Below are positions 5,931-11,466 of a DNA stretch of 11,466 nt, in pieces. Below the pieces are notes generated by a model. It did no database searches, was not told where the DNA came from, and was given only the letters and a program-made list of their open reading frames with translations. The first letter of the stretch is position 1; each line of letters starts with the position of its first letter. The stretch is from Roseivirga sp. UBA6061 (GTDB lineage: Bacteria; Bacteroidota; Bacteroidia; Cytophagales; Cyclobacteriaceae): NCBI GenBank assembly GCA_002427745.1, contig DIYF01000021.1, positions 991-12,456 of the forward strand, read 5' to 3'. Made by a program: the position numbers and the translations under genes.

Positions 5931-8900
5931 GCCCTGCGCATTCTTCTGTAGCTTTACCTGCACAGTAATTCGCTCTTTCAGGGCTTCTACATGAGAGATG
6001 ACCCCAACTGTTTTCTGGCTTTCAGACTGCAGACGTTCCAGAGTGGTCATGGCGATGTCCAGTGTTTCCTGATCCAGGGTGCCAAAGCCTTCATCGATAA
6101 AGAGGCTGTCCAGCGATACATTTTTGGAAGCCATATCTGAGAGGCTGAGGGCCAGGGCCAGGCTGATTAAAAAGGTTTCTCCACCGGACAGTGTAGTCAC
6201 CGACCTTTCCGAATTACCCTGGTATTGGTCTATGACCTTAAGCGCTCCGTCATCTGTCGGCTTGTCCAGCAGGTAGCGATCAGAGAGTTTGGTAAGCCTG
6301 CGATTGGTGTACACGAGAAGATTTTGCAGGGTCAGCCCCTGGGCAAAGTTGGAGAACTTATTGCCATAAGCATCACCGATCATCTTATTCAGAAGAGACC
6401 ACTTTTGTACTTCCCGGTTTAGTTTTTCAAGGGCTTCCGCTTTACTTTGAATCAACAGTCTGTCCCGGTCGTCCTGCCTGATTTTTTCTGTATTTCCTCC
6501 CAGCTCCATGGCCAGGGTATTGCGTTGCTGCTTATTGGCCTCCTTTTCAGATACAAGCGTTTCCAGGGCCATCCCGGGTTGTGTATCCAGTTTCGTTTGG
6601 TTCTCTTTTCTGGCCTGGAGGCTTTCCAGATTCGCCTCATTAGCAGTTTGCCGATGCTTGAGAGCATCTCGCTGGTTTCTGATGTTTTCCGCTTCGGCCT
6701 CACTCAGCAGTGCCGCACTCATGGCCGCTATGGTATCAAAACCATGGAGACTCAGCAGCGTTTTGAGTCGGACCTCAATTTCTTCAAGCTGACTTTGCGC
6801 CTGTGTCAATCTGTTTTGCTCAAAGCTCAAAGCAGTATTCAGCTCGGTCACGGCTGTTTGGGCCTGGCCGAACCTCTCTCTCAGGCTTTTGCAGGCTGAG
6901 GTAACATCAGCCTGGCTGAATTTTTCCTGTCGCGCCTGATGAATGGCCTTGTACTGAGTCGTAACGTCCTTAATCTCACTAAATGCCAGGTGGAGCTCTT
7001 TATTGACCTTTAACTCTTCCAGGGCGGCAATGGCATCCTCCAGGTGGCGGATTTCTGTCGACAGTTCCGGAAGCCTCTCCGTGAGAGCAGCGGTCGTGAG
7101 GTTTTCATCACCAGCGTATTGATCACTCAGTGTCTGGTGGACAGAGGTATATTGTTCCAGCTTATGGTTTGCTTCTTTGAGCAGGCTGTTCAGGGTGGTT
7201 TCCTGTGTTTGTGCCTGGGTAAGGCGTGCGCTGAGCTTTTTAGATTCCTCTTCCTCCTGGTCCAGGGCAGCTCTGGTTTCTTTCAGCTTTATATCAAGCT
7301 CCGGCCGGTTATCTTCCGGCTGGTAGGCAGAAAAGGGATGGTCCAGCGAACCACAGAGGGGGCAGGCCTCTCCATCGGTCAGTTGAGTCCTCAGCTCTTC
7401 CAGGCTGGCTATTTTTAGGGCATCTTCTCTTTGCTTTAAGAGCAATGCTTCCTGCTGTTTTAGCCCGGTCAGTAATTGAGTGCTCTTCCGGGTCAACGGC
7501 TCCAGGCTTTCCAGAGTCCGGGTCAGCTCATCCAGTCCTTTTTGATGCGCAGCTGATTCCTCCCGGGTCTGGTCCATCAGCAAGAGGTTCTGCTGAATTT
7601 GCGTCAGGTACTCCTGACTTTCTCTTTTTGCTTTCAGGCCGGATTTTGCCTCGGGTAGCGCAGACGCCTTGCTGAGATTTGCTCTTGTGATGAGCTGCTC
7701 CTGGGTTGCCTGGTTTTGAGTAAGCAGCTGGAGAGCCTCATCCGGAGCGATTTTATCGCCTATAGCCAGGGAGGAGGAAGATTTGAGCTGGTTGATCTTC
7801 AGGCGCTGATCCTTTCCTTTTTGAATATATTCTGCCTTTTGACGGTCCAGTTCCAGCACCTCCTGCTGAAAGCGGTTGAGACTATCGTTAAAGCCGGCCG
7901 CATTTACCGGCTGTCTGGTCCATTGACCCAACTCAGACAGTAGTGCTTCGAGCGTAGTCTGTGACCGTGTGAGCTGTTCGCGCTTTTTGGCTAATTGATG
8001 CTCGCTGTCGCTGATTTCATGTAGCGCTTTTTTGTGAAGCTGCAGATCTCCGGCCACAGGGCTCAGCTTTTCGTGAAGCTGTAGCTTGTCGAGCTGAGGC
8101 TGAATACTCAAAAGACGCTGCTGTAGGGCCTCTTTCTCCTCTGCATTTTGAGCAAGCTCTCTTTCAATGGAGATCAGCTCGCGTTTTGCTTGTTCCAAAG
8201 CCTCCTGACCTGCCAGTACTTTGTCCAGAGAAGTCAGTTGATTCTTGCTTTGTAAGATGGCCTTCTCAATCTCCGATCGCTCTTCCTCTGTGAGCACGCG
8301 AATATCTTCAAGCTTTGACTTTTCCAGGTTGGCCTGCTCATTTACCTCCTTGAATCTGGCAAAAGCCCTGGCCCCGATTTTTCGGTAGACCGAAGTCCCC
8401 GTCAGGTTTTCCAGCAGCTGGCCCCGCTCATTCTTATCTGCTTTCAGAAACTTGGAGAACTCTCCCTGAGACAGAATAATCGACTTGACAAACTGATCGT
8501 ACTTCAACCCGATAACCTCTTCATTTTTAGCCGGTACTTCCGATCGTTTCAGGTCCAGATAGGTGCCGGTATGATCCATCAGCGACATTTCATAGTCTTT
8601 CAGGTTGCCGGTGCGGGCTCTGGAAACGGTCCAGGAAGAGACATAGACACGTCCCTTAATCTCATACTCGATACTGGCAGCTGCTTCTGTGGTGTGATGG
8701 GTCAGGATAGAGCCCAGGCCCTGCATCTCACCTTTGGAGATGGCTTTTTTGAAACGGGGTACCCGATTGAACAGGGCTAGCGTGATCACATCCAGGATGG
8801 TGGATTTACCGGAGCCGGTAGGGCCGGTAATGGCAAAGATGCCCGCAGCATTCAGAGGCAGAGCATTGAAATTAATTTCATGCTCCCCCTTGAGGCTGTT

Positions 8901-8933
8901 GATGTTTTTGAAAGTGAGTCTGCGGATTTTCAT
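5907..8933 (-). CDS. sbcC: SbcC, ATPase subunit of the SbcCD double-strand-end nuclease
   Basis: This 1008-residue protein is a bacterial Rad50 homologue, of normal length for SbcC. In order: an N-terminal ATPase half with FKNINSLKGEHEINF and Walker A GPTGSGKST (37-45); a Q-loop region (KSIILSQGEFSKFLKA, near 155); a long coiled coil rich in Glu, Gln, Leu and Lys (about 180-510); the zinc hook CPLC (Cys524 and Cys527) almost exactly in the middle; the returning coiled coil (about 560-860); and the C-terminal half with the ABC signature LSGGET (915-920), Walker B SLFIDE (943-948), D-loop GTLD (951-954) and switch His981. With SbcD it forms the cytosolic complex that opens DNA hairpins and processes blocked double-strand ends using ATP. 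The start ATG overlaps the sbcD stop as ATGA. The final seven codons are duplicated about 475 bases downstream. Confidence 0.97.
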   Translation of the reverse strand: MKIRRLTFKNINSLKGEHEINFNALPLNAAGIFAITGPTGSGKSTILDVITLALFNRVPRFKKAISKGEMQGLGSILTHHTTEAAASIEYEIKGRVYVSSWTVSRARTGNLKDYEMSLMDHTGTYLDLKRSEVPAKNEEVIGLKYDQFVKSIILSQGEFSKFLKADKNERGQLLENLTGTSVYRKIGARAFARFKEVNEQANLEKSKLEDIRVLTEEERSEIEKAILQSKNQLTSLDKVLAGQEALEQAKRELISIERELAQNAEEKEALQQRLLSIQPQLDKLQLHEKLSPVAGDLQLHKKALHEISDSEHQLAKKREQLTRSQTTLEALLSELGQWTRQPVNAAGFNDSLNRFQQEVLELDRQKAEYIQKGKDQRLKINQLKSSSSLAIGDKIAPDEALQLLTQNQATQEQLITRANLSKASALPEAKSGLKAKRESQEYLTQIQQNLLLMDQTREESAAHQKGLDELTRTLESLEPLTRKSTQLLTGLKQQEALLLKQREDALKIASLEELRTQLTDGEACPLCGSLDHPFSAYQPEDNRPELDIKLKETRAALDQEEEESKKLSARLTQAQTQETTLNSLLKEANHKLEQYTSVHQTLSDQYAGDENLTTAALTERLPELSTEIRHLEDAIAALEELKVNKELHLAFSEIKDVTTQYKAIHQARQEKFSQADVTSACKSLRERFGQAQTAVTELNTALSFEQNRLTQAQSQLEEIEVRLKTLLSLHGFDTIAAMSAALLSEAEAENIRNQRDALKHRQTANEANLESLQARKENQTKLDTQPGMALETLVSEKEANKQQRNTLAMELGGNTEKIRQDDRDRLLIQSKAEALEKLNREVQKWSLLNKMIGDAYGNKFSNFAQGLTLQNLLVYTNRRLTKLSDRYLLDKPTDDGALKVIDQYQGNSERSVTTLSGGETFLISLALALSLSDMASKNVSLDSLFIDEGFGTLDQETLDIAMTTLERLQSESQKTVGVISHVEALKERITVQVKLQKNAQGYSSIKIE

Positions 8934-10156
8934 AGATCACCCTCCTGCTGTACTGACTCCAGAAGCTCCTGGTAGGCTTCTTTTAATAGAGTTTCGGTTT
9001 CGCTATCCAGTTCTTCAGATTCTACCCTTTTGGCAAAGACTTCCGTAGGGGTGAGGTCTTCTATGTTCTCTCCACCTTCAAACAAATCGGCAGTATCTTT
9101 GGCACCAGAGCTGAAGGTGGTTTTGCTCTTGAGTATGGTGAAGCTTTCACTGGTTTCATAGCCCATTTTAAGGTCTTCCACCTCGCTGATCATCACTGAG
9201 CTGAAGACGTCTTCCTTTACCTCAATTTCCACAAAGGAATGAAGCAGGAAGTCGGGCTGGTAGCCATCCAGTTTGGCTTTGACCTCAGCCAGGGTACCAG
9301 TGAACTTTCTGAGCTCGCGAAAGGCCGGTACAGGCAGTACTTTCGGAACAGAGAACTCACCCTTTTCCAGCTCAATGATGAGTACGCATTTATGGTCATT
9401 TTTTTCAGAAAAGCTTAGCGCAATGGGGGAACCTGAATAGCGGATGAATTCATTTTTGGCAATGATCTGAGGCCGGTGGATGTGTCCCAGGGCTACATAA
9501 CCGAAGGCTTCGGGAAAGGCACCCGCATCCACGGCAGCGGCATTACCGATGTGAATGTCTCTTTCGCTGTCGCTGGGGTCTGCTCCGATGGTGTACAAAT
9601 GCCCCATAGCCAGGGCCGGTACTTCAGGGTATTGGTTACGGCAGATAGCGGCCAGGTCAGCATAGTGTTTTTTGATGCCTTCCCTGATGGCCTCTGTGCG
9701 GTTTTCGAATTGCTCATCGGTCTCCCGGCTGCGCAGGTCCTTATCTCTCAGGAAAGGTACCGCTGCTACCATCAGTTCCGGATTGTTATCAGTGCCGGGT
9801 ATTGCTATTAGCTCATCTTCCAGGGCTTCCGTAGCTCCGCCAATCACCGTGATATTGAGTTCGTTCAACAGTTCCCTGGGAGCATTGAGAAAGCCTACGG
9901 AATCGTGATTGCCCCCGGTGATAATTACCTGGAGGTTCAATGCCGAAAGACGGGTAAGAAAACCATAGTAGAGCTCCCGGTCTTTAGCAGAGGGATTGGC
10001 CAGGTCGAAAACATCTCCCGATACCAGGAGTACATCAATGGATTCCTGCTCAATCACATCATACAGCCAGTCAAAGAACATTTTGAGCTGATCCTGCAGG
10101 GGATGTTTATGCAATATTTTACCAATATGCCAGTCGGCTGTGTGGAGTATTTTCAT
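8930..10156 (-). CDS. sbcD: SbcD, Mre11-like nuclease subunit of SbcCD
   Basis: A 408-residue metallophosphoesterase of typical SbcD length. All catalytic motifs are visible: Asp8 and His10 (MKILHTADWHIGK), Asp48 in LLVSGDVFD, Asn83-His84-Asp85 in GGNHDS, His186 in AMGHLY, and His225 and His227 in VALGHIHRPQ. These bind two manganese ions and give 3'-5' exonuclease and hairpin-opening endonuclease activity when bound to SbcC. The C-terminal third (about 270-408) is the capping and SbcC-binding region, ending in an acidic helical tail (SETETLLKEAYQELLESVQQEGDL). It is the first gene of the minus-strand sbcD-sbcC run, with translational coupling through ATGA. A candidate promoter lies about 40-70 bases upstream. 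Confidence 0.97.
   Translation of the reverse strand: MKILHTADWHIGKILHKHPLQDQLKMFFDWLYDVIEQESIDVLLVSGDVFDLANPSAKDRELYYGFLTRLSALNLQVIITGGNHDSVGFLNAPRELLNELNITVIGGATEALEDELIAIPGTDNNPELMVAAVPFLRDKDLRSRETDEQFENRTEAIREGIKKHYADLAAICRNQYPEVPALAMGHLYTIGADPSDSERDIHIGNAAAVDAGAFPEAFGYVALGHIHRPQIIAKNEFIRYSGSPIALSFSEKNDHKCVLIIELEKGEFSVPKVLPVPAFRELRKFTGTLAEVKAKLDGYQPDFLLHSFVEIEVKEDVFSSVMISEVEDLKMGYETSESFTILKSKTTFSSGAKDTADLFEGGENIEDLTPTEVFAKRVESEELDSETETLLKEAYQELLESVQQEGDL
8940..8945 (-). promoter_or_regulatory. Shine-Dalgarno sequence for sbcC inside sbcD
   Basis: On the minus strand GGAGGG stands six bases before the sbcC ATG, within the last codons of sbcD. Most other genes in the window have no such site. 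It supports the chosen sbcC start and re-initiation at the ATGA overlap. It also encodes the Glu-Gly of QQEGDL, so chance cannot be ruled out. Confidence 0.4.
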
Positions 10157-10196
10157 GTAAAATCGGGTGCTCTTTTTCGGAGAAATGAAGCTTGTG

Positions 10197-10226
10197 CTAA
10201 GTTAAGCATACTTTAGCCAAACCAAG
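10197..10226 (-). promoter_or_regulatory. Candidate promoter for sbcD-sbcC
   Basis: On the minus strand CTTG (10226-10223) and TAACTTAG (10204-10197) are separated by 18 bases. They match the Bacteroidota -33 TTTG and -7 TAnnTTTG elements at all but one informative base each. The predicted start of transcription, near 10190, would leave a leader of about 34 bases before the sbcD ATG. Confidence 0.35.
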
Positions 10227-10318
10227 CCTTGTTCTTTGTGTCTGGTACTGCTTTCTGAAAATATCACAGAACCCTGCGGTGCTCAGTTTTCTTTCTCTGG
10301 CTTTGGAAGAACAGCCGG

Positions 10319-11068
10319 TCAGTTGCCGGCATTAGTGGCTATCCTGAAGCCCAGGTCATCTATCCTGAAAGAAACAGGGTGGCTTCTTCTTCGGGTGGTG
10401 GCCATTACACTTCTTTCCTGGTCACACCAGCCGGCACCGCGAAACACACGATAGCTGCCGTAGACTGTTTCATCATATATGTCAGAGCACCATTCCCATA
10501 CATTGCCCAACATATCATAGAGCCCCCAGGCATTGGGGAGTTTTTGCCCGACCTTGTGTGTGCGGTTATCGGAGTTTTCTTTAAACCAGGCGATGTCTTC
10601 CAGTCTTCCGTAGCGAATCCCCTGAGTGTTGGCCTGGCAGGCATATTGCCATTCAGATTCAGTGGGCAGACGATACCCATCTGCCTGCGGATTCAGAGTC
10701 ACTTTTTCAGTACCTAAATCACCTGAATAGCATGGGCTTTTCCCGAGGGACTCAGAGAGCAGATTGCAAAAGTTAATCGCTTCAATCCAGGAGACCGTTT
10801 CTACCGGCAGATCCTTTCCCTGAAAAGTAGCCGGGTTTTCGCCTGTAACGGCTGCATATAGCTCCTGGGTTACGGGGTACTGAGATAACCGGAAACACGC
10901 TACCCCGGCCGACCAACGCTTTTTTGTACGATCGTCTCTCATTTCAACAGTGCCTGCCGGAATGGTGACCAACAATGTCTCTATGGTTTCCCTGGTAATT
11001 CTTTTGTCTGTGATTGCCACGTTATCTGTTTGAACCGCTGCTGGTAAATTTTTTCGGAATTTGTTCAA
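10319..11068 (-). CDS. SUMF1/FGE-fold (formylglycine-generating-enzyme-like) protein, TTG start
   Basis: The 249-residue protein has the SUMF1 core motifs in order: FRLSQYPVTQELYAAVTG (59-76), LPVETVSWIEAINFCNLLSE (87-106), GYRLPTESEWQYAC (131-144), WGLYDMLGNVWEWCSD (181-196), YRVFRGAGWCDQ (206-217) and DLGFRIA (238-244). There is no signal peptide, so it is probably cytosolic. True FGE enzymes, which convert a sulfatase cysteine to formylglycine, use two cysteines five residues apart near the C-terminus. Here Cys215 fits the first, but the position of the second is Ser220, and no sulfatase gene is in the window. It may therefore belong to one of the many SUMF1-fold proteins with another or unknown role. 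The start read here is TTG (11068-11066); no ATG lies between it and the in-frame stop six codons upstream, and the next ATG (residue 43) would cut into the fold. Confidence 0.85.
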   Translation of the reverse strand: MNKFRKNLPAAVQTDNVAITDKRITRETIETLLVTIPAGTVEMRDDRTKKRWSAGVACFRLSQYPVTQELYAAVTGENPATFQGKDLPVETVSWIEAINFCNLLSESLGKSPCYSGDLGTEKVTLNPQADGYRLPTESEWQYACQANTQGIRYGRLEDIAWFKENSDNRTHKVGQKLPNAWGLYDMLGNVWEWCSDIYDETVYGSYRVFRGAGWCDQERSVMATTRRRSHPVSFRIDDLGFRIATNAGN

Positions 11069-11121
11069 TATTTCTTGAATAACCTATGGTGACGGGAAAG
11101 GTAGGTGTGGTTCAGGAAACT

Positions 11122-11154
11122 CCTCAGAGTCTTGTTGTCACAATGACTCCGAGG
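11122..11154. repeat. Long imperfect hairpin
   Basis: cctcagagtc (11122-11131) pairs with gactccgagg (11145-11154) with one mismatch. Inside it, ttgt (11132-11135) pairs with acaa (11140-11143) across a four-base loop, with one bulged T. The 3' arm is also the first of three direct copies of the gactc-gaggg motif. Confidence 0.7.
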
Positions 11155-11198
11155 GTTTGTTGCACAATGACACTGAGGGACCGTGATGACTCTGAGGG
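11143..11198. repeat. Triplicated atgac..c/t-gaggg motif
   Basis: Three 13-base copies: atgactccgaggg (11143), atgacactgaggg (11167) and atgactctgaggg (11186), with start-to-start distances of 24 and 19 bases. An inverted copy (cctcagagtc) lies at 11122. The copies differ at one or two positions. Confidence 0.6.
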
Positions 11199-11214
11199 TG
11201 AAGAGATGCCAGGC

Positions 11215-11240
11215 CCATCTGACCTGCTATGCTGATGGGG
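11215..11240. repeat. 26-base direct repeat, copy 1
   Basis: Starts ccatctgacctgc and ends ctgatgggg; identical to copy 2 at 23 of 26 positions. The ends ccatc and gatgg are inverted repeats, extended by one c/g pair here, so the unit can fold into a stem-loop. Confidence 0.75.
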
Positions 11241-11270
11241 TGATGCTCTGAAGGATTATAGAGGCTATGT

Positions 11271-11296
11271 CCATCTGACCTGCGGTACTGATGGGG
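11271..11296. repeat. 26-base direct repeat, copy 2
   Basis: Second copy of the ccatctgacctgc...ctgatgggg unit, 56 bases after the first. In this copy an inner acc/ggt pair with loop tgc adds to the outer ccatc/gatgg stem. A third, partial copy (gctgatgggg, 11345-11354) lies inside the loop of the terminator-like structure. Confidence 0.75.
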
Positions 11297-11304
11297 TAAT
11301 CAGT

Positions 11305-11331
11305 CGTCTGACTACTTCAGGCAGTCGGACG
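11305..11331. repeat. 9-base-pair hairpin before the terminator-like stem
   Basis: cgtctgact (11305-11313) pairs with agtcggacg (11323-11331), with one G-T wobble and a nine-base loop. Its last two bases are also the first two of the terminator stem, so the two structures compete slightly. Confidence 0.6.
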
Positions 11332-11377
11332 GCTCGGCTTCGGTGCTGATGGGGGAGCCGTTTTTATTTTTTCTTTT
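11330..11377 (+). terminator. Terminator-like stem and T-tract, plus strand
   Basis: cggctc (11330-11335) pairs with gagccg (11355-11360) around a 19-base loop that includes a ttcg tetraloop-like stretch. It is followed by tttttattttttctttt (11361-11377). The T-tract overlaps the Lys-Lys-Lys-stop end of the opposing partial gene, so part of it may simply be AAA codons. No plus-strand gene precedes it. Confidence 0.5.
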
Positions 11378-11466
11378 CTATGCTGTCCAGCCAGCGATGG
11401 TACCTGCGGGCATTTTTATTATGTTCCGTGATGGATTCTGCGAAGAGGTGGTATCCGGGATTATCC
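11364..11466 (-). CDS. C-terminal end of an unidentified protein (gene cut by window end)
   Basis: On the minus strand one frame is open from the window edge to TAA at 11366-11364 and gives 33 residues, NPGYHLFAESITEHNKNARR (residues 3-22) followed by YHRWLDSIEKKK. The composition (helical, charged, lysine-rich end) looks like the tail of a real protein, and the strand agrees with its neighbours. The family cannot be told from so short a piece. Confidence 0.5.
   Translation of the reverse strand, partial: DNPGYHLFAESITEHNKNARRYHRWLDSIEKKK

Larger units (their letters stand above)
11069..11363. other. Hairpin- and repeat-rich intergenic segment; possible plus-strand small RNA
   Basis: No ORF of note is visible. 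The segment holds, from left to right: a long hairpin (11122-11154); three copies of atgac-x-c/t-gaggg (11143-11155, 11167-11179, 11186-11198); two 26-base direct repeats (11215-11240, 11271-11296), each with its own ccatc/gatgg stem; a 9-base-pair hairpin (11305-11331); and a terminator-like stem and T-tract ending near 11377. The only strand on which the last element would terminate is plus, yet no plus-strand gene exists here. A structured RNA or a mobile repeat element would explain this. No convincing plus-strand promoter was found. Confidence 0.35.

Noticed and set aside
6447..6899. 150-codon plus-strand ORF opposite sbcC
   Set aside because: It is antisense to the coiled-coil part of sbcC, whose frame is beyond doubt; the product is rich in Leu, Ser and Phe as expected for an antisense shadow of Glu/Lys/Gln-rich helices. 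The same applies to the other plus-strand ORFs between 6079 and 8780.
5907..10156. SbcCD as a new defence nuclease pair (Gabija-, Lamassu- or Wadjet-like)
   Set aside because: The zinc hook, motif order, lengths and ATGA overlap are those of standard sbcD-sbcC; nothing marks it as a divergent defence ATPase.
10266..10320. Possible terminator after the SUMF1-like gene on the minus strand
   Set aside because: A gccgg/ccggc stem can form across the stop codon, but no T-tract follows; the next bases are tgttcttcc.
11040..11091. Promoter for a plus-strand RNA using TTTG at 11060-11063
   Set aside because: The best -7 candidate at proper spacing (tatggtga) matches TAnnTTTG poorly, so it was not listed as a feature.
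11143..11198. Possible CRISPR-like array
   Set aside because: The repeat is only 13 bases, there are only three copies, spacing is 24 then 19 bases, copies vary, and no cas gene is present.

Overview
The window looks like a chromosomal segment from a Bacteroidota bacterium, most likely a Cytophagales-type marine or soil lineage. Supporting signs are start codons that mostly lack Shine-Dalgarno sequences, an exact match to the Bacteroidota -7 promoter element TAnnTTTG upstream of the Lrp-type gene, a signal peptide ending in the typical YAQ, and a large secreted TlpA-like thioredoxin protein. No tRNA, rRNA, transposase, integrase or CRISPR array was seen.

Layout from left to right. (1) The 3' part of a plus-strand HExxH zinc metallopeptidase gene, closed by a textbook intrinsic terminator. 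(2) A roughly 320-base gene-free spacer with two inverted repeats, then a secreted thioredoxin-fold protein with a WCRPC active site. (3) A minus-strand VOC (glyoxalase-fold) gene that meets the thioredoxin gene tail to tail with one base between the stop codons. It is divergent from an Lrp/AsnC-family regulator, which has a good candidate promoter. (4) A minus-strand run of five genes read right to left: sbcD, sbcC, an unrecognised 126-residue protein, a two-helix membrane protein with a cytoplasmic SUKH (SMI1/KNR4-like) domain, and an unrecognised single-helix membrane protein. (5) A minus-strand SUMF1/FGE-fold protein that probably starts at TTG. (6) A 295-base intergenic segment packed with hairpins and short repeats, ending in a plus-strand terminator-like structure. 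(7) The last 33 codons of another minus-strand gene, cut by the window end.

SbcC and SbcD form the well-known SbcCD (Rad50-Mre11-like) nuclease that opens hairpins and double-strand ends; here they overlap by ATGA and are clearly co-translated. The three genes after sbcC look accessory. The 126-residue gene lies in a relatively AT-rich interval flanked by two copies of the last seven codons of sbcC. This suggests a single-gene insertion or duplication that regenerated the sbcC 3' end.

The strongest second-look items are that sbcC-tail direct repeat, the hairpin-rich segment at the right end (possible plus-strand small RNA), the membrane-tethered SUKH protein, the coding-like region upstream of the first ATG of the 206-residue gene that lacks any standard start, and the SUMF1-like protein in which only one of the two catalytic cysteines appears to be kept.
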